NCBI RefSeq assembly: GCF_910592395.1
Contig: NC_088308.1
Location: forward strand, 19,545,501-19,609,500
DNA length: 64,000 bases
Source of the DNA: Lineus longissimus
Lineage: Eukaryota; Nemertea; Pilidiophora; Heteronemertea; Lineidae
Direction of reading: 5' to 3'
Notes under the pieces: model-generated
The model's database searches: none
Told to the model about the DNA's origin: nothing
What the model saw: the letters and a program-made list of their open reading frames with translations, nothing else
Position numbers and translations under genes: made by a program
In this document: one piece after another, positions 42,360-53,345 of the stretch
Numbering within the stretch: the stretch's first letter is position 1
Layout of the letters: every line of letters begins with the position of its first letter

Positions 42360-43320
42360 GATCAAAAGTGCTCTATGCTGGAGCTGACATTATCCTCCTG
42401 GGAAACCCTGTATCTACTTTGACTAAGACTCCAGTTGATATCAAAAGGATATCTGTCATTCAAGTGCCCATTGCTGTTTGTCGTTTGAGACACCCAGTAC
42501 AGACACATGCAGAGATATTTTGACAAAGGCTTCAGTGTGACCTGGAAGGGACTGTCATTCAAACAGCCCTTTGAAGCCTCTGACATAGTCCTCTGGGACA
42601 CCCTGTAAAGATTGTGACCTAGACTCCAGCGTGATATGGAAATGATATGTCATTCAAACTGTCCTTTGAGAAGCCTCTGACATCATCCTCTGGGCCACCC
42701 TGTAAAGATTGTGACCTAGACTCCAGCGTGATATGGAAAGGATATGTCATTCAAACTGTCCTTTGAGAAGCCTCTGACATCATCCTCTGGGCCACCCTGT
42801 AAAGATTGTGACCTAGACTCCAGCGTGATATGGAAAGGATATGTCATTCAAACTATCCTATGAAGTATCTTCTCTGACATTTTCCTCTGGGACACCCTGT
42901 ATTGACTGTGACTCCATCATGATGACAAAAGGGTATACATGTCATTGGAAGTTGTGACATTGTTCTCTGGGGACACCCTGTATAGGTTGTGACTAAGACT
43001 CGAGCAAGATATTGAAATAATATAGGACTTCAATATGTGCATTGCTGTCTGTCCTTTGAGACACCCTGTATAGACTCTCACTGAGACTCCAATGTGATAT
43101 GGAATTCACACTGAAAGTTGTGACATCTTCAGATAGACACACCCTGTGTAGACTAAGATGCTGGCATGTTATGGAAAGGAAATCTGTCGTACAAAGAATC
43201 CATTGCTGTCTGTCCCTCAAGACACCCTGTACATGCTCTCCTTGAGGTTCCAATGTAAAAAGGGTACTTGTCATCGAAAGCAGACACATCGTCCTCTGGG
43301 GACACCTTGAACGGCTCATA
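42360..43320. repeat. 97-bp tandem repeat, degenerate at the edges
   Basis: The core unit recurs every 97 bp: GTGACCTAGACTCCAGCGTG at 42614, 42711 and 42808, with the phrases TCTGACATCATCCTCTGGG and CACCCTGTA in each. More diverged units continue both ways, with CTCTGGGACACCCTGTA appearing repeatedly from 42400 to 43310. Minus-strand frames of up to 108 codons merely read the repeat. Confidence 0.88.
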
Positions 43321-44190
43321 ATGGGGGAGACAGATCACACAAGAGACATTCTGTCATGAGGAATATGGGCATCAAGCCGCAGAGTATATAGATGTTGGGG
43401 ATCATGGCAATGTCGCACTGATCTGTCCTCTAATGGGTTAGTCGCGATACGCTATATTATGATGTTGATCATGAACATATGCAATATTTATAGTACACTT
43501 GAATTCATTGGTGGTGGTCACAATCTACGCTCGAAATAACATCGGTGTTTGCGACCAGGTTCCACTACAGCACTCGTCAGAATGCCAAAGTTGATGAAAT
43601 GTCCCAATCTTGCCCTTGGCCAACAAGAAACTGGCCAGTAGTTAGTACCACAGAGCCCAAAAAAGTATGAGGAAAATGACTCACACAGAAAATTAGATGG
43701 CCAATGTCACATTCAGGTCTTATCAAGGATGAAATTCACATTCACAAGAGACATGGAAATGGCTCATTCTAGTGAATGGACAATGTCCCATTCAGGTCGT
43801 AATAGGGTACACTGAACATTCACAAGAAACATTTTTTTCAAAACAAGAAGGCCTTGTCGCACCCAAAGGCCACGATACAGCCAATGGCTTTGTGTTGAAC
43901 ATGAGGACAAGCACATCCTTGATTTGTCTTGGAGACCAGGATGTCCTGACACACCCCTAAGCGTTTGGTTGAACACATGGACGAGCACATTCTGGGATGC
44001 AGCTGGTTCTTTGGATCCACAGGACAGCTCTCTGGTGTATCAGGGCTATATGATCGACGTAGAATATTAATTTATCGGCCTTCTGATCGAAAGGATATAT
44101 TCAGGCCGTCCTCAATATCATTTCCGTGGTGTAGTTTTTATGATCTACGTAGAAAAAAATCAGGATAAACTTGTTCTCATGACATCTAAT
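43321..44190. other. Intergenic, low-grade repeat debris
   Basis: No gene recognised. The motif ACAAGAGACAT and CATTCACAAGA recurs loosely at 43336, 43745 and 43815, suggesting an old repeat. Confidence 0.35.
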
Positions 44191-46080
44191 AGGTGAATCA
44201 AGGACCTAGGGTCCTAAAGGCGGTTCACCAGAACAGCTCCTGGGTGTATTGCGCCGATTGGTCCCCAAGACACATCCATGATACGCCCGTCCGCATATTC
44301 ACATGGACAGCTCCATGGTGTATCAGGGCATTATGGTCCCCAAGACGCATCCAGGATATGCTCGTCCGCATATTCGGAAGGACAGCTCTTGGTCCCCCAG
44401 ACACGATATATGATATGTTCGTCCAGGACAGCTCCATGTTGTATGAGGGCTTTATGGCCAAAGACACATCAATGAAACGCTTGTCCGCAGGACAGCTCTT
44501 GGGGGATATACTGGCAATATGGTCACGAAGACATACTCGTAATGAGCTTGTCCTCAGTTTAGCAGGTCAGAGAGCCTTCTTGGTCCCCAAGACACATCCA
44601 TGATACGCCCATCCGGATATTCACATGTACAGCTCCATGGACTATTATGACATTATGGTCCCCAAGACACATCCAGTATATGCTCGTCCGCATATTCGGA
44701 AGGACAGCTCTTGGTCCCCCAGACACGATATATGATATGCATGTCCGCACATTCACCAGGACAGCTCCATGGTGTATGAGGGCTTTATGAACCAAGACAC
44801 ATTAATGAAACGCTCGTCCGTATATTCACATGGACAGCTCCATTGTGTATCAGGGCATTTTGGTCCCAAAGACACATCCAGGATATGCTCGTCCGCATAT
44901 TCGGAAGGCCAGCTCTTGGTCCCCAAGTCGCGATCTATGATATGTTTGTCCACACATTCACAAGGACAGCTCTATGGTGTATGAGAGCTTTATGGCCCAA
45001 GACACACCAATGAAACGCTCGTCCGCATATTCACCAGGAGAGCTCTTGGGGGATATACTGGTAATGTGGTCACGAAGACATATTCGTAATGAGCTTGTCC
45101 TCAGTTTAGCAGGGCAGACGGCCTTCTAGTCCCCAAGACACATCCATGATATGCTCGTCCGCATATTCACCAGGACAGCTCTTTGAGGATATACTTGCAA
45201 TATGGTCGAGGAGGCATATTCGTAATGAGCTTGTCCTCAGTTTAGCAGGACAGTGGGCCTTCTGGTCCACAAGACACATCCATGATACGCCCATCCGCAT
45301 ATTCACATGGATGTATGGATGCTCCATGATGTATTAGGGCATTATGGTCCCCAAGACACATCCAGGATATGCTCGTCGCATACTTGGAAGGGCAGCTCTA
45401 TGATGTATCAGGGCCTTCTGGTCCCCAAGTCACGATCTATGATATGCATGTCCGCACATTTACCAGGACAACTCCATGGTGTATGAGGGCTTTATGGCCC
45501 AAGACACATCAATGAAACGCTCGTCCGCATATTCACCCGGACAGCTCTTGGGGGATATACTGGCGATATGGTCACGAAGACATATTCGTAATGAGCTTGT
45601 CCTCAGTTTAGCAAGGACAGGGCCTTCTGGTCCCCAAGACACATCCATGAAACGCTCGTCCGCATATTCACCAGGACAGCTCTTGGGGATATACTGGCAA
45701 TACGGTCACGAAGTCATATTCGTAATGAGCTTGTCCTCGGTTTAGCAGGACAGAGGACCTTCTGGTCCCCGAGACACATCCATGATACACCCATCCGCAT
45801 ATTCACATGGATAGCTCCATGGTGTATTAGGACTTTATGGTCCCCAAGGCACATCCAGGATATGCTCGTCTGCATATTCGGAAGGGCAGCTCTATGATGT
45901 ATCAGGGCCTTCTGGTCCCAAAGACACGATCTATGATATGCTCGTCCGCACTTTAACCAGGACAGCTCCATGGTGTATGAGAGCTTTATGGCCCAAGACA
46001 CATCAATGTTACGCTTGTCAGAATATTCACCCGGACAGCTCCTGGGGGATATACTGGCAATATGGTCATGAAGACATATT
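44191..46080. repeat. Complex array of 55-75-bp units with higher-order order
   Basis: The basic unit reads approximately CCAAGACACATCCATGATAC, GCTCGTCCGCATATTCACCA, GGACAGCTC, then a variable piece. Unit subtypes recur in set order. A subtype with CACGAAGACATATTCGTAAT and GAGCTTGTCCTCAGTTTAGC appears at about 44522, 45070, 45205, 45571, 45707 and 46062, giving spacings of about 136 and 355-366 bp between most copies (548 for the first). Open frames on both strands run through it only because unit lengths are often multiples of three. Confidence 0.93.
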
Positions 46081-46114
46081 CATAAGGAAATGTTAAAAAT
46101 GTCTCAGGTGTTTG

Positions 46115-46205
46115 TTACACTCCGGACGCTGTGGACCGGCTTCGCACTGTCGCCCGGAAGACGATCAGGATGACGAAATGGACAGCATAGGAGTCTAGGC
46201 CGGAG
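46115..46205. repeat. Dispersed repeat, copy 1
   Basis: TTACACTCCGGACGC...TCAGGATGACGAAATGGACAG...GGAGTC. A clear relative lies at 61915-62005 (TTTACACTCCAGACGC, then AATCAGGATGACGAAAGGGA). Function unknown. Confidence 0.7.
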
Positions 46206-46490
46206 ATGTCTTGTTTCCTCAGGACAGTGTCTCTATTGTTGACTTATAGAGAAACTAGAACAGGGCGGCTCGGAGAGAATTAATCTAGCGCCATTCGTAG
46301 CAAACACAGTCAAGTTTTTGAATGGACAAGACCGCTTAGCGCTTAGGCCTGTCATGAAAGACATTGTCACAACCAACTATTCGTCCCGCTATTCATTGAT
46401 GAATGACGGTGAAAGACGCTCTCGAAATTTTTTCGGAATATCCTGAATTCGGAAAGGTGACAGAGAAAAATTACCAGGGAAAGAAACCTT

Positions 46491-47212
46491 TTATACCAGC
46501 AGCATTCACAAGTTTGGTGTGATGACTGCGCTTTAGAAATATGATTGCCACCGAAAAATTGCTCCGCCTGTTCGCCTCCTCCGCCTGATGATAATGACGT
46601 AATCATACGATCGTCTGACCCACGTGTTGAATTCTCCGGCGGCGGCGTTCATATTTCGAAACCTCTCCGTTTAATTCTCTGATTTCACCTCTATTTCGTG
46701 CATAAAGACAACTTTTGGATGGTAAGTTCACAGATTAGGTATCTTAGCTAATCCATATTCCGATGTTTTTACGTTTCTTGCGTTATTGGGGCAATGATAA
46801 AGGAATTTGTGCGGTTGGCAAAATTTTGATGGTGGCCTGCGCGGCAATTTTTTTCATAAAACAACATACGATTTTGTGTTCTATGATACTCACCAAAGTG
46901 CCGGAACCAGGTATTCTTGTTGTGTGTGTAATTCTGCATCTGATAAACTGAATTACGTGGAGATTTTTACCATTTTTGATGGTGAAAATCATGTCGAAAC
47001 TGACCAGTCCAGTGCGATAACTGAATACAATGTTTCGTTGTCTATTTTGTATGCACTGCTGAAGCACGTGTTTGCTGTGTGCATGAACAACATGCACTCA
47101 ATGACTGTGTGGATGTGTGACATTTGATTTTCGCGGGAACAGGGCCTAGCAGGGGAGAATGGGGAAAAAGAACAGATTCTAGGCGGGTGGGGTACTGCAG
47201 ACGCTACACTTT
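46491..47212. repeat. Tandem duplication of a promoter-like unit, copy 1
   Basis: About 720 bp beginning TTATACCAGCAGCATTCACA and ending in GGTACTGCAGACGCTACA, repeated in the next 735 bp. It contains the CRE/E-box region and the putative first exon listed separately. Overlapping frames of about 100 codons on both strands are not supported. Confidence 0.9.
46565..46721 (+). promoter_or_regulatory. CpG-rich promoter-like region and putative first exon, copy 1
   Basis: TGACGTAA (46595-46602) and an E-box CACGTG (46621-46626) precede GGCGGCGGCG. About 95 bp later there is a strong donor, GGATG|GTAAGT, at 46721. The layout suggests a core promoter followed by a 5' exon, possibly with an ATG as its last codon. 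No TATA box is evident. The downstream gene is not identified. Confidence 0.45.
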
Positions 47213-47948
47213 TTATACCAGCAGCATTCACAAGTTTGGTGTTATGACTGCGCTTTATAATTGCCACCGAAAAATTGCTCCGCCTGTTCACCTCCTCCGC
47301 CTGATGATAATGACGTAATCACACGATCGTCTGATCCACGTGTTGAATTTTTCGGCGGCGGCGTAAATATTTCGAAACCTCTCCGTTTAATTCTCTGATT
47401 TCACCTCTATTTCGTGCATAAAGACAACTTTTGGATGGTAAGTTCATAGATTAGGTATCTTAGCTCATCCATATTTCGATGTTTTTGCGTTTCTTGCGTT
47501 ATTGGGGCAATGATAAAGGAATTTTGTGCGGTTGGCAAAATTTTGATGGTGGCCTGCGCGGCGATTGTTTTCATAAAAAAACATCCGATTTTGTGTTCTA
47601 TGATACTCACCAAAGTGCCGGAACCAGGTATTCTTGTTCTGTGTGTAATTCTGCATCTGATAAACTGAATTACGTGGAGATTTCTACATTTTCATGTCGA
47701 CACTGACCAGTCCAGTGCGATAACTGCATGAATACAATGTTTCGTTGTCTATTTTGTATGCACTGCCGAAGCACGTGTTTGCTGTGTGCACTGGCGAAGC
47801 ACGTGTTTGCTGTGTGCATGAACAACATGCATTGACTCAATGACCATGTGGATGTGTGACATTTGATTTTCGCGGGAACAGGGCCTAGCAGGGGAGAATG
47901 GGGAAAAAACACAGATTCTAGCGGGTGGGGGACTGCAGACGCTACAGA
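47213..47948. repeat. Tandem duplication of a promoter-like unit, copy 2
   Basis: Second copy of the block at 46491-47212. It differs by scattered substitutions and a short internal duplication of a GAAGCACGTGTTTGCTGTGT segment (about 47770-47817), which adds CACGTG words. Confidence 0.9.
47288..47437 (+). promoter_or_regulatory. CpG-rich promoter-like region and putative first exon, copy 2
   Basis: The same elements are kept: TGACGTAATC at 47311, CACGTG at 47337-47342, GGCGGCGGCG, and the donor GGATG|GTAAGT ending at 47437. Retention of the motifs and donor in both copies argues for function, though the duplication may simply be young. Confidence 0.45.
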
Positions 47949-48071
47949 AAGCTTTTTTTTTTCTTCAGATTTGAGATAAAAAGCTGTTTTTAACCCCGAG
48001 TTTCCAGCATGTCTACAGTTTATATAGCCTAGGTAGGCATGGGAAATGGACAACTTGCGAATATAAATTGT

Positions 48072-48284
48072 GGCCATTTTGAAAAGACCCTGTTCACAGG
48101 CAAGGTATGTTTACCTTGGCATAAAAGTAAAAAATATACAAGCTCATTCAAGTAATTTACTTGAAGTGGTCCATGTCTTCCAATTTTCATGATATTTTGA
48201 AAGCTTTTTTTTGTGATGATTTGATTTAAAACATTACTTTCATGTCATGGTAAACTTACGCTAAGGGTCTTTTCAAAATGGGCG
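48072..48284. mobile_element. MITE-like element with inverted ends, copy 1
   Basis: Starts GGCCATTTTGAAAAGACCCT and ends AGGGTCTTTTCAAAATGGGC, its inverted repeat. About 213 bp, non-coding. A related element lies at 48718-48914. Confidence 0.8.
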
Positions 48285-48717
48285 AAAGTTTTTTTCGCAT
48301 ACGGTCTATTCTGCCGGTAACTGAACTGTTCTCCTCTGCCCCTGACTCCCTCACCCTAAAAGCCTGTGCCTGCCCCAAAAATGTTGGCCCAGGAAGGGGG
48401 CTGTGCCATAAATTGGAATAAGCAGGGGCCAAATTGTTTCCCCTCAAGGGTCCGGACACCAAAAATGTTTTTTTCATGCAAACTTTGGCTAATTGTCAAA
48501 CTGGCAGAGAAAGAACTGCTCTTGCCCCCCCCCCCATAAAAGTTAGCCACAGGCTGGGAGGGGGAGCCAGCCATAATATATAAGGCTGTTCTCTGACCTT
48601 TTATTGTGAAGCTTTATGACCAAAATTTGGTCAGTGCAAAGGATTTTCTCTAAAATTATGAAATTAACGACTTCGGATCAGAGACAGAACAGTAGACGAC
48701 CTCTGTAAATAAAGTTC
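48285..48717. other. Spacer between two MITE-like copies
   Basis: Contains a C run at 48527-48535 and phrases such as GCCCCAAAAATGTTGGCCC. No gene recognised. Confidence 0.35.
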
Positions 48718-48914
48718 GGCCTTTTTGTAAAGACTCTTTTCACAGGCAACGTATGTTCACCATGGAATAAAAGCACAAATATACAAGCTTATTCAAGCTG
48801 TCCATATGTCTTCCAATGTTCATGATATTTTGAATGCTTTTGGTGATGATTTGATTTAACTTTTATGTCATGGTAAACTTGTGCTGCCTGTGAAAACTCC
48901 TTTTCAAAATGGGC
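48718..48914. mobile_element. MITE-like element with inverted ends, copy 2
   Basis: Diverged copy of the element at 48072-48284. Its ends pair over about 45 bp: TTTTCACAGGCAACGTATGT on the left with the complement of AAACTTGTGCTGCCTGTGAA on the right. The interior shares GATGATTTGATTTAA and CATGATATTTTGAA with copy 1. Confidence 0.8.
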
Positions 48915-49209
48915 GAAATTTATTTTTGCAAGCTGTCTATTATTCGTGGGACACTTGATCATCCTGCTGGGACATCCCTATATTGTTCCATTGAACAGTT
49001 CATTCCTTTGGACCTCATTTTTTTCAAAAAACCATGGGGAGATTTTCCAAACATTTGCATACAACTTTTCTATGTCAGAGGGAAAGTGTCCTTGACATCT
49101 TCACTAGAGCTCTGAGGCATCCACACAAGTGTTGAGGGGCTCAAAGTTGGTTGTGATTTTGTGACATTCACAAGTTTTGCCTGCATGACAGGGATATTAG
49201 TCAAAAAGT

Positions 49210-50540
49210 GGGCCGTCCAAGTACCTGTCAATATGGCAACCACAAGGAGGTGTTCTGGTTTTTGATACCCATTATGGGCAGGTCAATGTCACGACCACAA
49301 AGATACCGCCGTGTTCAGGATATGTCCCTTGAAGACAGGTGTATTTCACCACCACGAATATATCTCAGTGTTCAGATGGGTCCCTCCTGTGCAGGTTAGT
49401 GTTACTGTGATGTAATATTAGGCTGAACATCACATAAGTTTCTGAACCTCTCTAATGTGTTTGTTCATTTGCACTTCGTGCACCATTTTTCCAGGGTTCA
49501 GTGGAACTTTCCCGCCCTGGGTCATCGAGGTGTTTGTCAGATGTGTTTGTAGGTCATTTCTATGGTTACGCACGAGCATCTTCACTTTAAAGATAATTGA
49601 TTCAATTAGGTACTAAATTGTTATTGGCTAAGAAAGTAGTATGTGTGACATCCTCATTTAATCAACCAATCACGGTAGACTTTAGTCACGTGGGCACGCC
49701 CCACCTCTTTTTCTAAATGTTGTTTTTCTTAACTTGAGAATAGCCTGCCAGGCCAAAAGGCGGCTGGAGTTTTCTCTTGTCATTGTAAATACTATGGTTT
49801 GTTTGTATGTGATGCATGGTTCATACATGAAACCAGTGTAAGAAGAAAAAGGACATTCTAAACAGCATCTTTTCAACCTTTTCAAATATGTGACTCGCTC
49901 TACCAAAACTAGGCGCTTGTCGCATCTGAACTTGACAGGTTGATACGGACTTGTTGTTCATTTCCCTATTGTAGACCTTTTGTGAAATGTGACCAAATCA
50001 GTTTGTAGATTTCACAAAAGGTCTACAATAGGGAAATGAACAACAAGTCCGTATCAACCTGTCGAGTTCAGATGCGACAAGTGCCTAGTTTTGGTAGAGC
50101 GAGTCACATATATCATTACAACCAAAAAGAAAAAGATCTCCCTGTTCAGATTTCAGATGTCCCCTGAGGCTGAGGACAGGTTGCACAACCACAAATACGT
50201 GATCAGATTTCAGATGTCCCTTGAAGACAGGTCAATGTCACAACCAGATAGAGATATTGGTGTTTAGATTTCAGAGATCACTTGAAGTCAGGTCGATGTC
50301 AAACCACCAATAGATCTCCACAAATAGGTGTTCAGATTTTAGATGTCCCTTGAAAAGAGGTCAATGTCACAGCCAGAAACAGATCCTGGTGTTCACAGAT
50401 TTTTTATGTCTCTGGGGGCAGGTCAATGTCACAACTACTAATAAGTGTTCAGATTTCCTTTGAGGACACTGACACAACCACAAATCGACATCTGTGTTCA
50501 GATTTTAGATGTCCCTCCATGGCAGATCAGTATCACAACC
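49210..50540. repeat. Irregular 60-80-bp repeat rich in GTCACAACCAC
   Basis: Phrases such as GGTCAATGTCACAACCA and TTCAGATTTCAGATGTCCCT return about every 60-80 bp, interrupted by a large inverted repeat at 49886-50111. The GTCACAACCAC word is shared with the 88-bp minisatellite at 5.4-6.4 kb. Confidence 0.75.
49886..50111. repeat. Near-perfect inverted repeat, 103-bp arms, 20-bp loop
   Basis: Left arm 49886-49988 and right arm 50009-50111 are reverse complements with only a few mismatches by eye. The centre is GTGACCAAATCAGTTTGTAG. The outer ends are ATATGTGACTCGCTC and GAGCGAGTCACATAT. A transcript would fold into a very long duplex. It could be a young foldback element or a hairpin-RNA locus. 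Confidence 0.93.
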
Positions 50541-50842
50541 ACATGTAGTGTTGGCTGAAGAAGGCATCGATAGGAAGAGGGGAGTCAGCAAATCCTCAAC
50601 AAAAAATTATTGCATGCTTCTCATATTATATGAGCTTTTGCCAAGAGCTACTTTGACGACTTATTCACCATTCTGCCACTGGTGTTGTCCTATACATGTT
50701 TGCGAATCTTCAAATGCGGATAATTAGGTTCCTTCAGCTTTTGCATACTGCAGAAACCTCCGGCTGTTACCACTGCTTTGTATGATTAACACTTTGATAT
50801 TCATCTTTAAAAAAACAAAATTTATTGGTTTTTTTATTATAG

Positions 50843-50960
50843 TCCAGCCAGAGATGTTTTTCACAAAAGTATAATGACAAGTACTGAGCTATGGATTCAA
50901 TTCACCTCATCACCATCCCCATTTCCAAGCAAGAACCAGCAAGATCTAGAGAATATCGAG
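50843..50960 (+). pseudogene. 118-bp exon-like segment, copy 1 (faintly TGF-beta propeptide-like)
   Basis: Acceptor TTTTATTATAG, donor GAG|GTAAAAAT. One frame is open throughout and contains MTSTELWIQFTSSPSPFPS. The core ELWIxF resembles the AELW/AQLWIYL strand of activin and myostatin propeptides. The similarity is short, so the family call is tentative. Copy 2 lies at 51361-51478. Confidence 0.35.
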
Positions 50961-51360
50961 GTAAAAATTTAATTGATTTAAAATTGGATCCTTGCCTCCT
51001 TCCCACGGGTCTGCAAAGACAGACTTTGTACAGGGTAATGAAACATTTTCAAGTGGTACCTTGTAGACATCTGCAGTTGTGTCCAAAGATGACACCAGTT
51101 ACATAACATGAAGAAGTGTACCCATAGAGTTGAGGGATAGATATGGAGAAGTTTCTGGATGTTGTGCTTTGAATTCAGCATTCGCTCTGGACTAGGAGGG
51201 TTTATTCTCCAGAAAGTATTCCTTCGTCCTTCAAGGGAGATGCTGAATTTTTTAGTGCCCCACCAATTTGGTTTATTGTCCTAGTGACTCTGGCTTCTGG
51301 ATGTGTTTGGTCTGATACATTTTAATATTCACCTTATAACTTTGAATTGTTTCATTGCAG

Positions 51361-51478
51361 ACTGCGTCATCAGAAATGTTTTCCTGTGTAGTGAAAAGTG
51401 CTGAGCTATGGATTCACTTCACCTCAACACAATCCCCAATTTCTAGGAAGGATAAATTCATATTGTGAACTTATAGAG
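51361..51478 (+). pseudogene. 118-bp exon-like segment, copy 2 (faintly TGF-beta propeptide-like)
   Basis: Acceptor GTTTCATTGCAG, donor GAG|GTAAAAAT, the same length as copy 1. The matching frame reads SCVVKSAELWIHFTSTQSP but meets TGA shortly before the donor, so this copy is not a normal internal coding exon. CVVKSAELWIHF is closer to VVKAQLWIYL of myostatin-type propeptides than copy 1 is. Confidence 0.35.
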
Positions 51479-52922
51479 GTAAAAATGAAATCTGTGTCTT
51501 GTCCAAAAAGACTGAAAGAAGCATGTGTCTTTCAGTTGCAAATGCAGAATGGGAAGAGACTTGAACACAGTACTTTACGAGCATGAGAGGATCATATCTG
51601 TGGTCATCAAACTAAGATGGTCAGTTGGTATGCGAGATTTTATTTGCATTCTAATAGGACAGGTACACAGCCCTTTGCTGGGCTATTACCCTATGGGACC
51701 CACCCCTCTCGCAGAAAACTATATTGTCCTATTCCTTGTTATCAACAAAATGGTTTACTTCTGCAGGATCAACATTGAAGACGAACAGGCAGCAAAGCTA
51801 AAGACAGTGACTGGCTAGGATGGTGCTGGCAAGCTGCGACAACGTGTACAATTGTTGGGGGAGAAACTGGAGCCAAGCTTATCGGGTATGGTACTGCATA
51901 GGTTTTCATTGACAACTCGGTGAACTTTGTGAACCATATTTCATGAATGTCTTCACCCAAGTTTATGGAAAGACAATGCTCCTCATCCATTGTGGAATAT
52001 AAGGACACAATGCATCTTCTTTTCAATTTTATGGAAAGACCATGCTCCTCTTCCATTGGGGAACAGAAGGTCACAATGCATCTTCATTTCCTTTGGTCTT
52101 TTGCCGACTGCAAAAATTACCAATTTTTCTCCTTTCCCATGTGTTTCTTGGGACCTTGTAGTAACTGCTTCATGATCCGGTCCATGTAAAGTTGACCAGA
52201 GGGACGCGTAATGACGTTACGGAGCAGGAGCCGCAAGATAGCGGCAAGAAATGGTGTGGTAACCAACGACAGCGCCAAAGGGAGACGTAAGAATGACAGA
52301 GTGAGGACAGTAGATACATCTACCACCATTCTGACAGCAGACTTACGCAAGGGTACGGCTGTCCTGGGAGCACCATTTGCAAACTTGATGCGAATGGCGG
52401 AAGAACGAAGCTGGCAATGCTGGCTTGAGAGGTCTGCCGAAGAATCTCCCTGGGATCAAGCCCGGGCCTTATTGCGTGGTAGCCAACAGAGTTAATCAGA
52501 TGATGACAATGTTACAATGTGTTTACCATTGGTCAACTTAAACTTTACCTCAGTATTCTCAGTATTTAAATAAGCCAATGAATGACAAGGACAAGGGGGA
52601 AGAAACTAGAGACTGTAGTCTTTACAATATGCCTAGGTAGCTGGGCGTCTATCAGCTATGCTACCTTGATTAGATATTGAGAAGATGTATGCTTCAGTAT
52701 GATAACAAAGAATCTTGCATTCAGTAATGGCCTACAAATTACTTGCATGACAGTTCTAAATGTATCAAATTCTTTTTTAGCCTGTTTCAAGATCAGGGGC
52801 GTGGCTGTCATTGAGGTTGTCCAAGAGAGGCCCAATGCTATATTACTGTTGAAAAAGACAAAGCGGTTTGGTTTGGCATGGCTAAGTATTGACTGACAAG
52901 CTGTCAAAAAGGTGTGACTTAT

Positions 52923-52957
52923 TATAGACCCCACATACAACAAATGTGGGGTCTATA
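52923..52957. repeat. Short perfect hairpin
   Basis: TATAGACCCCACAT at 52923-52936 and its exact complement ATGTGGGGTCTATA at 52944-52957, with a 7-nt loop. The stem is too short and the flanks unpaired for a confident microRNA call. Confidence 0.8.
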
Positions 52958-53209
52958 TTGAGATTACTAGGAGAAGGTACTAGGCTTCTGCATTCTTCCC
53001 AGGTTATATTATAGAGGTAGTCCAGCAAAACTGCTATTTCAACTGAAAAACTGTCACCCCTGTCCCATCAAACTAAACTCGATCTAGTGCACCTGGCAAA
53101 GATTTTTTCGAAATTCGGATAATTTTGATGACTTTGAAGCGTTTTTATGCGCCGATTTTCTGATTTGCTTTCAAATCTCCGGCACGATTCTGTCAATCAC
53201 AGGTATATT

Positions 53210-53345
53210 AGCATAAGCTCCGCCCCGTAATGGTGACGTCATATCCTCATGCATCATGGCGGCGGTATCTCTTTGCCGAAGTGGCGAGCTGTCGAGTATT
53301 TTGAGCAAAGAACGACGGTTGACATGGTTGAATGAAGGAATAAAA
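53210..53345 (+). promoter_or_regulatory. Promoter-like CpG-rich patch
   Basis: GCTCCGCCCC (GC box), TGACGTCA (CRE, 53234-53241) and CATCATGGCGGC (YY1-like) follow one another. An ATG at 53256 starts a 30-codon frame, MAAVSLCRSGELSS, which ends at TAA. It could be a 5' exon, or the 5' end of a dispersed element. The target gene is unknown. Confidence 0.35.

Noticed and set aside
44193-46001. Open frames of 60-136 codons on both strands in the 44-46 kb array
   Set aside because: They are repeat read-through in several frames with no splice logic or family similarity.
46681-46760. Spliced-leader RNA gene (short exon followed by GTAAGT)
   Set aside because: The exon would be too long, and no clear Sm site with flanking stems was found. 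A promoter with a first exon fits as well.
46783-48077. Frames of 100-135 codons in the 46.5-48 kb duplication
   Set aside because: They overlap on opposite strands, are not conserved between the two copies at the stop and start positions, and resemble nothing known.
52211-52495. Arg-rich 94-codon frame as a gene
   Set aside because: Its opposite strand is open over half of it, composition is simple, and there is no family similarity or splice context.
52923-52957. microRNA precursor
   Set aside because: The stem is only 14 bp with a 7-nt loop and the flanking bases do not extend the pairing.
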